Shown here: positions 16,431 to 25,075 of the stretch, piece after piece
How the letters are laid out: each line of letters begins with the position of its first letter
Position numbering within the stretch: position 1 is the stretch's first letter
From: Caryophanales bacterium UBA5603
GTDB lineage: Bacteria; Bacillota_I; Bacilli_A; Izemoplasmatales; Hujiaoplasmataceae
Direction of reading: 5' to 3'
Assembly: GCA_002424815.1 (NCBI GenBank)
Contig: DILB01000005.1
Coordinates: forward strand, 12,802-76,801
Length of the DNA stretch: 64,000 bases
Position numbers and translations under genes: made by a program
The notes under the pieces: generated by a model
Told to the model about the DNA's origin: nothing
The model's database searches: none
What the model saw: only the letters and a program-made list of their open reading frames with translations

Positions 16431-17375
16431 TTAACGGTCACCAACATATGATACAAGCAATTCAACCATACCTTCAATTTTGATTGATTTCGCAAGTGAA
16501 GGAATAATAAAACTATCATACATTTTAATTTTCGAACCATTGATCATTGCATTTCCAGATAACACTGTACAGAGGTAATAACGGTTTTTAGCATTGATTT
16601 TAAAGTAACCTTTATCAATATTCCATTTTTCAACCGTAAAATATTTTGTCTCTAACATACGGTAGATGCCTCGGTCATCATCATAATGTTGAATGACAAC
16701 ACGGTTTGCGGGAATGACTGCAGTATCAATGCTTTTTTGAACTTGTAATGCACGTTTTTCACCGGTGGATGGATCCATTCGATCATAATCATAAAAACGA
16801 TAAGTGACATCACTGGATTGTTGCGTTTCAAGAATGATAACGCCTGCTCCGATTGCATGGATGGTTCCTGCTGGAATATAGACAAAATCACCTTTGCGAA
16901 TCGGACGAATATCAAGGAGTTCATTCCAACGGTTTTCTTCAACCATTTTTTTAAGTTCTGTTTTCGTTTGGGCGTGATGACCCAATACGAGGGTACTGTC
17001 TTGATTTGCAGCTAAAACATACCAACATTCTTCCTTGCCTAGATCATCTTCAAAGGCTTTAGCATAGGCGTCGCTTGGATGGACTTGAACTGACAATTGA
17101 TCCGCTGCATCGAGAATTTTGGTCAGTAATGGAAAGCGTGATTCTGTGATGTCCCCGAATAATTCAGGGTGCGAATGATATAAAGCATCTAAAGACATGC
17201 CATCAAACAAACCACCCATGATTTTAGAAGACCCATGATGATGAGCTGAAATAATCCATGCTTCGCCAATTTTTCCGGATGGGACGCCTTCTTTAAACAT
17301 ATTTTTAATTGTTGATCCACCCCAAATCCGTTCTTTGAAAACTGGGGAAAGGAAAATGATATCCGATTCTTTCAT
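16431..17375 (-). CDS. manA: Mannose-6-phosphate isomerase, class I
   Basis: A 314-residue zinc cupin that converts mannose-6-phosphate and fructose-6-phosphate. Visible family blocks are FLSPVFKERIWGGSTIKNMF at the start, LSVQVHPSDAYAK with the zinc-binding Gln/His, GKEECWYVLAA with the zinc Glu, and FVYIPAGTIHAIGAGV with the second His. The length is that of the short Firmicute ManA. The ATG at 17375 is preferred (GGAG nine bases upstream); the frame extends to 17417 across the promoter. Unlike the PMI-like neighbour it lacks the tandem repeat operator and has its own promoter, so it may be constitutive. Confidence 0.92.
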   Translation of the reverse strand: MKESDIIFLSPVFKERIWGGSTIKNMFKEGVPSGKIGEAWIISAHHHGSSKIMGGLFDGMSLDALYHSHPELFGDITESRFPLLTKILDAADQLSVQVHPSDAYAKAFEDDLGKEECWYVLAANQDSTLVLGHHAQTKTELKKMVEENRWNELLDIRPIRKGDFVYIPAGTIHAIGAGVIILETQQSSDVTYRFYDYDRMDPSTGEKRALQVQKSIDTAVIPANRVVIQHYDDDRGIYRMLETKYFTVEKWNIDKGYFKINAKNRYYLCTVLSGNAMINGSKIKMYDSFIIPSLAKSIKIEGMVELLVSYVGDR

Positions 17376-17400
17376 GGTTTCACACTCCATTTCAAATATT

Positions 17401-17430
17401 ATTATACCTTGTTTCAAGGGTTTTAGCCAA
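17401..17430 (-). promoter_or_regulatory. Promoter of manA
   Basis: Minus strand: TTGGCT (17425-17430), 18-base spacer, perfect TATAAT (17401-17406), about 25 bases before the ATG at 17375. Confidence 0.5.
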
Positions 17431-17543
17431 GAAAATCATGCGGATAGTGGAAATGTCTCAAGTGAGTTAACAACATAAATCCCAATTTTATGAAAGCACC
17501 ACCCTTGCTTTTTCGTATTTTTACTACCGCCTCTCTTCGGCTG

Positions 17544-17552
17544 TGATATAAT
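17544..17552 (+). promoter_or_regulatory. Extended -10 promoter of the acetyltransferase gene
   Basis: TGATATAAT (TGn extension plus a perfect TATAAT) lies 18 bases before the GTG start; no clear -35 box, as is usual for extended -10 promoters. Confidence 0.5.
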
Positions 17553-17570
17553 GACTTTAGGTGATATCTT

Positions 17571-18302
17571 GTGAATCCATTATCGGTGATATTGAATCAA
17601 TTACCAGAAAAGACAGTTCAATTATGGCAAGAGTCTGAAAAAAAGACCTTGCTTTCCATCGTAATGATTCCGAAAGAAGACCTTCAGGAAATTTATGGAT
17701 TATGTGAAGATGACATCGATTTTTTATCTCAATCTTTCATTAATCTTGGTTATAATCCTGATTTTGATCCAATTAAGACACCTCCCAACCCAACTCAACG
17801 CCTTCATTTTCGTTCTTTTTTGATGGAAGATGCGGCTGTTTTATATGAGTTTCGCAGAAATCCATTGAATTTTCCCAACGTCGATATGGCCGTGTGGCAA
17901 GATCTACAAGAAGCCTATGATTATCTTGAAAAAATGCAGATAGGCATGAAAAAAAGAAAATGGTTCATCTATGGAATCGTTTTGACAAAAACCAATCAAA
18001 CAATTGGGTTCATTAATTTTTGGAATATTGATTGGAATAATGCCACAGCTGAAATCGGTTATGTATTATTCCCTGAATTTCGTCATCAGGGTTATATGAC
18101 GGAAGCGGTGAATTCCATGATTCATTTTGGGTTTTCTTGTTTGCATCTAGATAAAATTTTGGGTGTAACACAAAAAAACAATCTAGCATCGAGACAGGTT
18201 TTATTAAGAAGCGGATTTCAATATTTTACATCAATCGAAGATATCCACTCGATGACGCATCAAATGATACCGATGGATGTTTATCAATATATAAAAAAAT
18301 AA
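17571..18302 (+). CDS. GNAT-family N-acetyltransferase
   Basis: The C-terminal ~170 residues form a GNAT domain of the RimJ/RimL type: RLHFRSFLMEDAAVLYEFRRNP, GFINFWNIDWNNATAEIGYVLFPEFRHQGYMTEAV, where the RHQGYM segment is the acetyl-CoA-binding motif A, and NLASRQVLLRSGF as motif B. The first ~65 residues are an extra acidic, helical region that I do not recognise. The start is a GTG at 17571. It overlaps nothing and is followed 24 bases later by the M32 peptidase gene, possibly co-transcribed. The substrate, whether a protein N-terminus or a small molecule, is unknown. Confidence 0.85.
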   Translation: MNPLSVILNQLPEKTVQLWQESEKKTLLSIVMIPKEDLQEIYGLCEDDIDFLSQSFINLGYNPDFDPIKTPPNPTQRLHFRSFLMEDAAVLYEFRRNPLNFPNVDMAVWQDLQEAYDYLEKMQIGMKKRKWFIYGIVLTKTNQTIGFINFWNIDWNNATAEIGYVLFPEFRHQGYMTEAVNSMIHFGFSCLHLDKILGVTQKNNLASRQVLLRSGFQYFTSIEDIHSMTHQMIPMDVYQYIKK

Positions 18303-18326
18303 AAAAAAATAGAAAAGAGGAATAAC

Positions 18327-19829
18327 ATGGAAAATGCATTAAAAATTTATCAAGACACCACAAAAAAACTAAAAGCGTTTCATTTGGCGATGTTTTTGCA
18401 TGGTTGGGATAGCTCAACTGAAGCACCCAGTGGGTGTATGGGATTTCGCTCTTTACAACTCGGAACGCTCTCAGAAATGTTTTATCGTACGAATACCAAC
18501 CCAGATTATGAAGCAGCCATTGAGACCCTTTATCAAAGCCGAGAACAACTCGAGCTTGTCATGCAACATGAAATCGTTGAAGTTAGAAAAAATCTCATCA
18601 AGACCAAAAAAATACCACTCGCTGATTATGTAGCTTATTCAGAACTGATGGCAAAAGTTTACCCCATTTACGTTGAAGCGAAGCAAACCAATAATTATGA
18701 ACTTTATAAACCTTACCTTCGACAAATCATTGATTATCGAATTAAATATTTGGAATTACAAAAAACTGAAACGATGAAAGGATACAATATATTTCTCGAT
18801 GAATTTGAAAGTGGATTCAACATCGAAGATTATGATCATTTCTTCAATACGTTAAAGGAACGATTAGTTCCGTTTGCCAAATCAGTGGCCAAACGCAAAC
18901 TCATCTATCGCAAAGCATTTACTAAAAAGCAATTTTCTGTTGAAAAACAAAAAGCATTCGCTAAATATTTACAAGAAGTTTTTTGTTTTGATGCCAAACG
19001 GACAGTTATCAAAGAAAGCGAACATCCTTTTACGACAAGCAATGGGACAACAGACGTAAGAATAACGACACATTATCACCCGGATAATCTTGCGAGTGCT
19101 ATTTTTAGTTGTATTCATGAAATGGGTCATGGGCTCTATGAATTACAAGTCAATCCCGCTTTAGATTTTACTCAATCTGGCGGTGGAGCGAGTATGGCCA
19201 TGCATGAAAGTCAATCGCGGTTAATGGAAAACATGATTGGAAGAAGTGAAGTGTTTTGGACCACACATTTTCATAAACTTCAAGAATTGTTTCCAAAAGA
19301 ATTTAAAAATACGACAGTCCATGATTTTGTTAAATATGTCAATCAAGTCGAAAAAAGTTTTATACGTACTGAGGCCGATGAATTGACATATTCTTTGCAT
19401 ATCATGATTCGTTATGAAATCGAAAAATTAATCTTTAGCCATAAAGCAGATTTAGATAAGCTTCCGGATTTATGGAACAAACTTTATAAAAAATATTTGG
19501 GGATCACCGTCATTAATGATACGACGGGGATTTTACAAGATGTTCATTGGTCACAAGGAATGTTCGGATATTTTCCAACTTATGCATTAGGTTCAGCTTA
19601 CGCGGCTCAGATCTATCATGCAATGAATAAAGATTTGAACATCGAAAAAACCATTCAAAGTGGAACTTTAAAAGATATTGCTCAATGGTTATCGACCCAT
19701 GTTCATCAATATGGAGCATCAAAAGATCCTAAAACGATTCTTAAATTGGCGACAGGTGAAGATTTTAATCCGAATTATTACGTCGATTATCTCATCGAAA
19801 AATATTCGAAACTGTACGAAATTCAATAA
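18327..19829 (+). CDS. M32-family metallocarboxypeptidase (Taq type)
   Basis: A 500-residue thermostable-carboxypeptidase-1-like enzyme. The zinc site HEMGHGLYE (HExxH) is near residue 266 and the third zinc ligand/catalytic block HESQSRLMEN near 296; DVHWSQGMFGYFPTYALGSAYAAQ is the conserved C-terminal block, including the family's H-W-x-x-G-x-x-GYFPTYxLG signature. It removes C-terminal residues from peptides in the cytoplasm. AGAGG precedes the ATG, and a strong terminator follows. Confidence 0.95.
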   Translation: MENALKIYQDTTKKLKAFHLAMFLHGWDSSTEAPSGCMGFRSLQLGTLSEMFYRTNTNPDYEAAIETLYQSREQLELVMQHEIVEVRKNLIKTKKIPLADYVAYSELMAKVYPIYVEAKQTNNYELYKPYLRQIIDYRIKYLELQKTETMKGYNIFLDEFESGFNIEDYDHFFNTLKERLVPFAKSVAKRKLIYRKAFTKKQFSVEKQKAFAKYLQEVFCFDAKRTVIKESEHPFTTSNGTTDVRITTHYHPDNLASAIFSCIHEMGHGLYELQVNPALDFTQSGGGASMAMHESQSRLMENMIGRSEVFWTTHFHKLQELFPKEFKNTTVHDFVKYVNQVEKSFIRTEADELTYSLHIMIRYEIEKLIFSHKADLDKLPDLWNKLYKKYLGITVINDTTGILQDVHWSQGMFGYFPTYALGSAYAAQIYHAMNKDLNIEKTIQSGTLKDIAQWLSTHVHQYGASKDPKTILKLATGEDFNPNYYVDYLIEKYSKLYEIQ

Positions 19830-19836
19830 AATATAT

Positions 19837-19872
19837 AAAGTGGAAACCTTCTTACCTTGGGTTTCCACTTTT
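19837..19872 (+). terminator. Terminator after the M32 gene
   Basis: AAAGTGGAAACC pairs perfectly with GGTTTCCACTTT (12 bp) around an 11-base loop, followed by Ts, seven bases past the stop. Confidence 0.85.
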
Positions 19873-19987
19873 CATGAAAGAGTTATCGGAAAAGTTAAGC
19901 GAATTCGTTTCTTTTAAAATCAAACATTTGTTATAATGTACTTATAATTTATTGAAGTCGTTTAAGCCGTAAATACTAGGAGTCACC

Positions 19988-21265
19988 ATGATTAAAGAAT
20001 TGTTTTTATTTCTAAAAAAACGGATGCTTACACCCATCATTATTATCATTCTTTTTGCGATGGCTTTTTTATTTGATTCCGTTCGTCACATGTGGTCAGG
20101 ATATTTATTGATTTTGAAAAGTCCCAGTGTATTAATCAGTGATTATTTATTTATTGGCGGACTTGGCGCAACATTGTTTAATGTCGCCACGATCATGTTA
20201 ATGAATTTAATCTTATTAAAAGTGTTAAAACTTAAAATGACGGGTCTCATTTTTGCTGGATTATTTACCATTGCTGGCTTTTCATTTTTTGGGAAAAATA
20301 TATTTAATACTTTTCCCATTTACCTCGGTATTTATTTTTATGCTTTGCTTCGGAAATTAGAAATTAAATCATTGATTATCGTGATTCTGTTCTCAACAGG
20401 GATATCACCCATCGTCAGTTTTTTAATTTTTGGAACCGGATGGCCGCTTTACATCGGTATTCCTGCAGGTGTAATTGTCGGTATTTTGAGTGGGTTTTTA
20501 CTGCCCGCAATTTCTATGAATACCATGAAGTTTCATCAAGGATTCAATCTTTATAATATTGGCTTTGCGATGGGAATTCTTTCGATGCTTTATGCAGCTT
20601 TACTAAGAAGTTTCGGTATAAATCTTGATTTGGGCGGTCCTAGCAGCACGCTCTATCATAATGAATTGATGACTTTGATTTTGTTATTGTCTCTTTCTTT
20701 TATCATTGGCGCTTTTCTAAGCGACAAAAAAGTGTACCGAAAATATTTATCAATCATTAAATCTTCAGGGCGTTTAGTCTCAGATTTTATCAATGATTAT
20801 GGTAAAGATGTGTCAATGCTCAATGTGGGCATCATGGGATTAATATCCATGGCGATGATCATGCTTTTGGGATTTCAAGTTGGTGGAGCTTTGATGGGTG
20901 CCGTTTTGACCATCATGGGATTTGCGGCTTGTGGAAAACATCCTCGCAATGCTCTACCTGTGATGTTTGGCGCATATCTTGCGGTGATTGTTACAAAATT
21001 ATCGTTTGATTCAGTCGGAATAGTCATTGCAGTTTTCTTTGTCACTGCGTTAGCCCCCATTGCTGGGAAATATGGCGTTTTGATAGGAATTTTAGCAGGG
21101 TTCTTACATATCGTTATTACCCCATTAAGCTATTATTTTCAAGGGGGATTTGATTTGTATAACAATGGATTTGCGGCTGGGTTTGTTGCCGCAATCATGG
21201 TTCCGGTTTTAGACTCCTTTTCTAAAGATAAAATAATCGATTCATTACCGATTATTAAAAATTGA
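19988..21265 (+). CDS. DUF1576 polytopic membrane protein
   Basis: 425 residues with about 10-12 hydrophobic helices and an internal duplication: GGLGATLFNVATIMLMNL in the first half corresponds to LMGAVLTIMGFAACGKHPRNALPV in the second, and FNLYNIGFAMGIL (first) to FDLYNNGFAAGFVAAI (second). This matches the DUF1576 family of putative permeases. A TATAAT at 19932-19937 lies upstream and AGGAG-like sequence precedes the ATG. The next gene follows at once, so the two are likely made together. The substrate is unknown. Confidence 0.82.
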   Translation: MIKELFLFLKKRMLTPIIIIILFAMAFLFDSVRHMWSGYLLILKSPSVLISDYLFIGGLGATLFNVATIMLMNLILLKVLKLKMTGLIFAGLFTIAGFSFFGKNIFNTFPIYLGIYFYALLRKLEIKSLIIVILFSTGISPIVSFLIFGTGWPLYIGIPAGVIVGILSGFLLPAISMNTMKFHQGFNLYNIGFAMGILSMLYAALLRSFGINLDLGGPSSTLYHNELMTLILLLSLSFIIGAFLSDKKVYRKYLSIIKSSGRLVSDFINDYGKDVSMLNVGIMGLISMAMIMLLGFQVGGALMGAVLTIMGFAACGKHPRNALPVMFGAYLAVIVTKLSFDSVGIVIAVFFVTALAPIAGKYGVLIGILAGFLHIVITPLSYYFQGGFDLYNNGFAAGFVAAIMVPVLDSFSKDKIIDSLPIIKN

Positions 21266-21273
21266 GGATCTTT

Positions 21274-21969
21274 ATGAAAAAAGCAGATTTTATCTGGATA
21301 AGTATCATAGTTATTATTTCTTCGTTGTTTGTAATCCCTGATACAAGATTATTTCTGTTGCTTTGGACGGATCGATATCCTTATTTGATGGGGTTTATTA
21401 AAACCGCTTTATTAGCCTCAATGGGTGAAATCATGGCAATTCGAATCCAAATAGGAAACTATCAAATTGATCGAACAACATGGATGAAGTTCTTTGTTTG
21501 GGGAATGTTAGGTTTATTGTTTGTTATGACTTTTCAATTGTTTTCATCTGGGGTTGCTTCGCTCCAAGATACGGGTTTACTACCTTCAATCGAAGGCGGT
21601 TTTAATTCAATACTACTAAAAGCATTTTTAACCAGCTTGTTAATGAATGTTTTATTTGCGCCAACCTTTATGATTCTTCATCGTCTGACGGATCAATATA
21701 TTACGCTTGGAAAAGGACGCTTGCGTCAAATTAAGAAAGTCCGTTTATTGACCGTATTAGAACAAATCGATTGGCATTTTTTCTTTCGTTTTGTCCTTTT
21801 TAAAACGATTCCTTTGTTTTGGATTCCCGCGCATACGGTGACATTCTTGTTACCAGAAAATTATCGGGTGTTGATGGCCGCGTATCTTTCCATTGCCCTT
21901 GGAATCATATTGTCATTTTCAAAGAAAAAAAGTCGTCTTAAAAATAATGAAGAATCTAATCATGAGTAA
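21274..21969 (+). CDS. Integral membrane protein, Firmicute conserved, unknown function
   Basis: About 231 residues with five or six hydrophobic helices. Notable segments are YPYLMGFIKTALLASMGEIMAIRI, FFVWGMLGLLFVMTFQLFSSGV and a final IDWHFFFRFVLFKTIPLFWIPAHTVTFLLP. The architecture recalls Mpv17/PMP22-like membrane proteins, but I cannot confirm this. The ATG at 21274 with TTGAGGATC upstream is preferred over the TTG at 21262. It begins eight bases after the DUF1576 stop, which suggests a shared function. Confidence 0.65.
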   Translation: MKKADFIWISIIVIISSLFVIPDTRLFLLLWTDRYPYLMGFIKTALLASMGEIMAIRIQIGNYQIDRTTWMKFFVWGMLGLLFVMTFQLFSSGVASLQDTGLLPSIEGGFNSILLKAFLTSLLMNVLFAPTFMILHRLTDQYITLGKGRLRQIKKVRLLTVLEQIDWHFFFRFVLFKTIPLFWIPAHTVTFLLPENYRVLMAAYLSIALGIILSFSKKKSRLKNNEESNHE

Positions 21970-22007
21970 AAAAATGTAAGAAAAGATGCTAAACGCATTT
22001 AATATTT

Positions 22008-22048
22008 CCCTTTCAAGATGTTAAAAATCATCTTCAAGGGGTTTTTTT
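22008..22048 (+). terminator. Terminator after the DUF1576 pair
   Basis: A 13-bp stem (22008-22020 with 22029-22041; one mismatch, one wobble) around an eight-base loop, followed by seven Ts. Confidence 0.8.
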
Positions 22049-22069
22049 ATGGATAAATTGGATATCCGC

Positions 22070-22099
22070 TTGAAGTTACCTTTAAGAATGTTCTATAAT
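22070..22099 (+). promoter_or_regulatory. Promoter of the esterase gene
   Basis: TTGAAG at 22070-22075, 18-base spacer and TATAAT at 22094-22099, about 32 bases before the ATG. Confidence 0.6.
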
Positions 22100-22130
22100 A
22101 GACTCGAAGAATGGAAGGAGAGGATCGTTG

Positions 22131-23153
22131 ATGAAGCAAAAGTCATTTTGTCGGCGCTATTTGATAGCGATATTGATGATTTTTCTCGGCTTTGCATTTC
22201 ATGCATGTGGAGATAAAGTCAAACGTGGTTATATTACTGTTATCGCCGATGAAGACGGCTATCATTATGATTATTACATTCCTTCAAGTTATACTGCACA
22301 AAAAGCGTATCCGATGTTTGTCGTTCTTCATGGCGGAACTCAAACCGCAGAAGAAATGGCAACGATGACACAAATGAATCAATTGGCAGAAACGTATCAA
22401 TTTATCGTTTTATATCCGGAACAATCGACACTTTCGAATGCTTATCGTTATTGGAATTGGTTTTTGCCTACGAACCAAACGCGTGAAAATGGAGAGCCCC
22501 TTATTATATCAGATATGATGAATACGTTAATGAGCAAGTATCGAGTTGATAAAACCAAGATATATGCGGTTGGTTTTTCAGCTGGTGCTTGTATGGCGTT
22601 GCATATGGCCATTCTTTATCCTGATATCATCTCTGGTGTGGCCATGGCTTCGGGGTTAGGTTATGGCGTTGCGATGGATGGGCAGCAAGCTTATATCGCG
22701 ATGAATGGAACATTTCCATCGGTAAAAACTACCGCAGAATTGGCTTATGAAAATATGCCAGTTGAATTTAGGCGTCCTATCAAAATTTTGGTCGTTCATG
22801 GCGATGAAGATACGCGAGTCAATCTTAAAAATGCGGATTATATTATTTCACAGATCAGTTATTTAAACGACTTGATTGACGATGGCATTGCCAATGATAG
22901 TTTTTTAGGAAAGACAGTCGATGTTGAAAATCGAATCAGTGAAGGACAGATTCCATTTTCAATCTTACGAAAGCTGAATCAAGACGATCAACTGATGTTG
23001 CTTAAAATTATTGTCAGTGGAATGCCTCATCGGTGGTCGGGTGGGGATGTTTCCAACGCCTACAGTTTTCCCGACTCAATCGATATATCTACGCTGATTA
23101 TCCGTTTTATGTTTGGCGAAGATTTGTTCGATTCAGCGGAAGAAACTGATTGA
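22131..23153 (+). CDS. Secreted PHB-depolymerase-type esterase lipoprotein
   Basis: An alpha/beta hydrolase. The signal peptide ends FHAC, an acceptable lipobox, so it is likely a surface lipoprotein. The oxyanion strand is FVVLHGGTQTAEEM, the nucleophile elbow is GFSAGACM (G-x-S-x-G, Ser ~residue 148), the acid lies in VVHGDEDTRV and the histidine in SGMPHRWSGG near the C-terminus. The order fits the LpqC/PHB-depolymerase esterases, which include feruloyl and acetylxylan esterases. The start is the ATG at 22131, with AAGGAGAGG upstream; the TTG at 22128 is discounted. Terminators lie on both sides, so it is a single-gene unit. Confidence 0.85.
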   Translation: MKQKSFCRRYLIAILMIFLGFAFHACGDKVKRGYITVIADEDGYHYDYYIPSSYTAQKAYPMFVVLHGGTQTAEEMATMTQMNQLAETYQFIVLYPEQSTLSNAYRYWNWFLPTNQTRENGEPLIISDMMNTLMSKYRVDKTKIYAVGFSAGACMALHMAILYPDIISGVAMASGLGYGVAMDGQQAYIAMNGTFPSVKTTAELAYENMPVEFRRPIKILVVHGDEDTRVNLKNADYIISQISYLNDLIDDGIANDSFLGKTVDVENRISEGQIPFSILRKLNQDDQLMLLKIIVSGMPHRWSGGDVSNAYSFPDSIDISTLIIRFMFGEDLFDSAEETD

Positions 23154-23178
23154 AAGCGTGTTATAAATATGGCTAAAT

Positions 23179-23210
23179 AAAGAGAGATTCTGCTGGGAAT
23201 CTCTCTTTTT
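23179..23210 (+). terminator. Terminator shared by converging genes
   Basis: AAAGAGAGATTC pairs with GAATCTCTCTTT (12 bp) around a six-base loop. Ts follow in the plus direction and a shorter T-rich tract in the minus direction, so it can serve both the esterase gene and the HAD gene. Confidence 0.8.
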
Positions 23211-23925
23211 AATGGATAGAATGCAGGGTTTCGATATACTTGATAAAATCATTGAAAGTACCATTTCGAAAAGTTTTGATATCATGATGATGGGTGTTAA
23301 TTAAACAATCGGTTATTAGATAGGTATCGATTCCCAGTTTAGCTGCGGCCATATCTTCTTTTGCATCGTTGCCAACCATCAAACACTCTGAAGCTTGGAG
23401 ATTTAAGGCGTTTAGGATATTTTGATAGTAATGAAGTGAGGGCTTAGTTGCGGTACTATTATCATAAGTAGTAATCAGAATGAAGTCGTCTTTTTGTAAG
23501 CCCGCCCATTGAATTCTTTTCTCTGTCGCAATCGGCGGAAAAAGTGGATTGGTTGCTAAAACGAGTTGATATCCTTTCTGTTTGAGAATATCAATGGCTT
23601 GACGTGCGAGCGGTTGGATTTGAGAAGAAGCTTGAACCAAATCAAATTTTTCTTCATAAAAAGCTTGAAACTGTTTTTTTATCAAAGGGTCATCTAAATT
23701 CATGCTCGTCTTAAACGATTCCCAAAATACCGTTTCATTCGTCGAAGGGCCTTGGTTCATACGCATCTTTTCAGTTCCATTGAGGACCGCATCAATCAGT
23801 TTAAGGTGATTGTATCCTAAGGATGCAAAATATCGACCCATTTCACCAAAATATAATCGCAAAAATGGTTGTTCATCGATGGGTAATAATGTTCCATCTA
23901 AATCAAATAAAATCGTTTTAATCAT
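23209..23925 (-). CDS. HAD-family hydrolase (phosphatase type)
   Basis: Motif I is ILFDLDGTLLP at the N-terminus (DxDGT), motif II is LVLATNP, motif III is the lysine of NSTATKPSLHYYQ, and motif IV is CLMVGNDAKEDMAAAKLG. The helical cap between motifs I and II puts it in the subfamily IA of small-molecule phosphatases. The ATG at 23925 (GGAGG upstream) begins right at the fold; the frame to 23937 adds four residues. The substrate cannot be inferred. Confidence 0.88.
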   Translation of the reverse strand: MIKTILFDLDGTLLPIDEQPFLRLYFGEMGRYFASLGYNHLKLIDAVLNGTEKMRMNQGPSTNETVFWESFKTSMNLDDPLIKKQFQAFYEEKFDLVQASSQIQPLARQAIDILKQKGYQLVLATNPLFPPIATEKRIQWAGLQKDDFILITTYDNSTATKPSLHYYQNILNALNLQASECLMVGNDAKEDMAAAKLGIDTYLITDCLINTHHHDIKTFRNGTFNDFIKYIETLHSIH

Positions 23926-23994
23926 CGCGTCCTCCATGGAAATTATGCGTCATTATATCAAGTTATTTTAGATTTGTCAATTTTAATGGGTCCA

Positions 23995-24024
23995 TTGAAA
24001 TTGCTTAATATCTTATGCTACAAT
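23995..24024 (+). promoter_or_regulatory. Promoter of the small membrane protein gene
   Basis: TTGAAA at 23995-24000, 18-base spacer, and TGcTACAAT giving an extended -10 at 24016-24024, 24 bases before the ATG. Confidence 0.6.
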
Positions 24025-24047
24025 GATAATGGATTAAGGGAGGCACC

Positions 24048-24443
24048 ATGAAAAGAATTTTAAAAGATTTATTGATTGGATTATTAATTATTGTCATTAT
24101 CAATGTGATTCAACTAGGCATTACATTGTTTTTCCAAAACCCTAATATTGATGATTTGGCTGTTCGTTCTCATTATGTTAATATGATGTTTTTAATCGCG
24201 TCCATCCCTTCAGGATTATTGCTATTTATTATAACCTATTTTCGTAAACCAAAAACAAAAATGGAATCCGCTCAAATCGCGTTACTTTGGACATTCATGT
24301 TTCTAATGAGTTATTTTTTAATCGGAATAAATAATGACACATTAAATTTAATCTTTGGTCAAATCGGATTTTATGTCCTTGGGTTTGCCATTTTTTTAGG
24401 TTCATTTTTATATTCCGTTGTCTATAAACGCCCATCAATCTAA
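24048..24443 (+). CDS. Four-helix membrane protein, unknown
   Basis: 131 residues with four hydrophobic helices (LLIGLLIIVIINVIQLGITL, MMFLIASIPSGLLLFIITYF, ALLWTFMFLMSYFLIGI, FYVLGFAIFLGSFLYSVVY) and a short basic cytoplasmic loop (RKPKTKME). GGGAGG precedes the ATG. I do not recognise a family. It is flanked by its own promoter and a terminator. Confidence 0.6.
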   Translation: MKRILKDLLIGLLIIVIINVIQLGITLFFQNPNIDDLAVRSHYVNMMFLIASIPSGLLLFIITYFRKPKTKMESAQIALLWTFMFLMSYFLIGINNDTLNLIFGQIGFYVLGFAIFLGSFLYSVVYKRPSI

Positions 24444-24449
24444 AAAAAT

Positions 24450-24478
24450 AAGGATTCGTCAGGTGACAAATCCTTTTT
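24450..24478. terminator. Bidirectional terminator
   Basis: AAGGATT...AATCCTT with an inner GTC/GAC pair; T run on the plus side, A run (T on the minus strand) on the other. It lies between converging genes and can end both. Confidence 0.7.
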
Positions 24479-24481
24479 AAT

Positions 24482-24877
24482 TTAACTTGAGATGGTACCA
24501 TAAGGCCAATTAATAATGCCGCCCATATCATAAAGATTGCCATAACCCATTTGATATAACTGTAGGACCGCTTGTGCACTGCGGTTTCCGCTTCGACAAT
24601 AAATAATATAAATTGCGAACTTATCTTTCATAATTTTAGAGGCTTGGGAGGATATTGTATCGAGCGGTAATAAAATCGCCCCTTCAATGTGCGCTTCATC
24701 GTATTCACTTTTCGTTCGAACATCAATTAAAATAATCGATGAATCGCGATCCATCATCGATTTTCCTGTGGAAGCAGAAATGGTAATGGGTGCATTCAAT
24801 TCGGTGTTTGCTTGAGCTGTTCCACCACAGGCAACCATGGTTAAACTCAATAAGAAGATCATAATGATTTTTTTCAT
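24482..24877 (-). CDS. Rhodanese-domain lipoprotein
   Basis: MKKIIMIFLLSLTMVAC is a lipoprotein signal with the cysteine at residue 17. The remainder is a single rhodanese domain: IILIDVRTKSEYDEAHIEGAILLP, then the active-site loop CRSGNRS (catalytic Cys plus the six-residue loop typical of thiosulfate sulfurtransferases), and YNLYDMGGIINW-like end (here GNLYDMGGIINWPYG). It should work outside the membrane, perhaps in sulfide or polysulfide handling. ATG at 24877 with GAGGTGA upstream is preferred to the GTG at 24886. Confidence 0.9.
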   Translation of the reverse strand: MKKIIMIFLLSLTMVACGGTAQANTELNAPITISASTGKSMMDRDSSIILIDVRTKSEYDEAHIEGAILLPLDTISSQASKIMKDKFAIYIIYCRSGNRSAQAVLQLYQMGYGNLYDMGGIINWPYGTISS

Positions 24878-25003
24878 GAGTATCACCTCGTGAAGCGATT
24901 ATAACATGACTTTATTCAATCATTCAACCCTTTTGCTTTTTTGATAAATCATAAAAGAGCTTGAAACCTTCATCACCACTCTAAAAGTTGTTTGGCATCC
25001 AAA

Positions 25004-25032
25004 TTGATGTGAGACCGTGTGTGTGTTATAAT
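25004..25032 (+). promoter_or_regulatory. Promoter of the riboflavin-type operon
   Basis: TTGATG (25004-25009), 17-base spacer, TATAAT (25027-25032), followed by a leader of only about 37 bases. No FMN riboswitch fits in that space. Confidence 0.7.
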
Positions 25033-25043
25033 GAGATGAAATC

Positions 25044-25058
25044 ATCCTAAAGTAGGAT
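25044..25058 (+). promoter_or_regulatory. Inverted repeat at the transcript start of the riboflavin-type operon
   Basis: ATCCTA-AAG-TAGGAT, a perfect 6-bp inverted repeat just downstream of the predicted +1 and upstream of the ribosome site. It could be an operator or a small leader hairpin. Confidence 0.4.
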
Positions 25059-25075
25059 TAAAGAAGGTGACTTCG

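Noticed and set aside
24900..25075. FMN riboswitch before the riboflavin-type operon
   Set aside because: The predicted leader is only about 40 bases and shows none of the GGG-GCAGGGTGAAATTCCC-type core; only a short inverted repeat is present.
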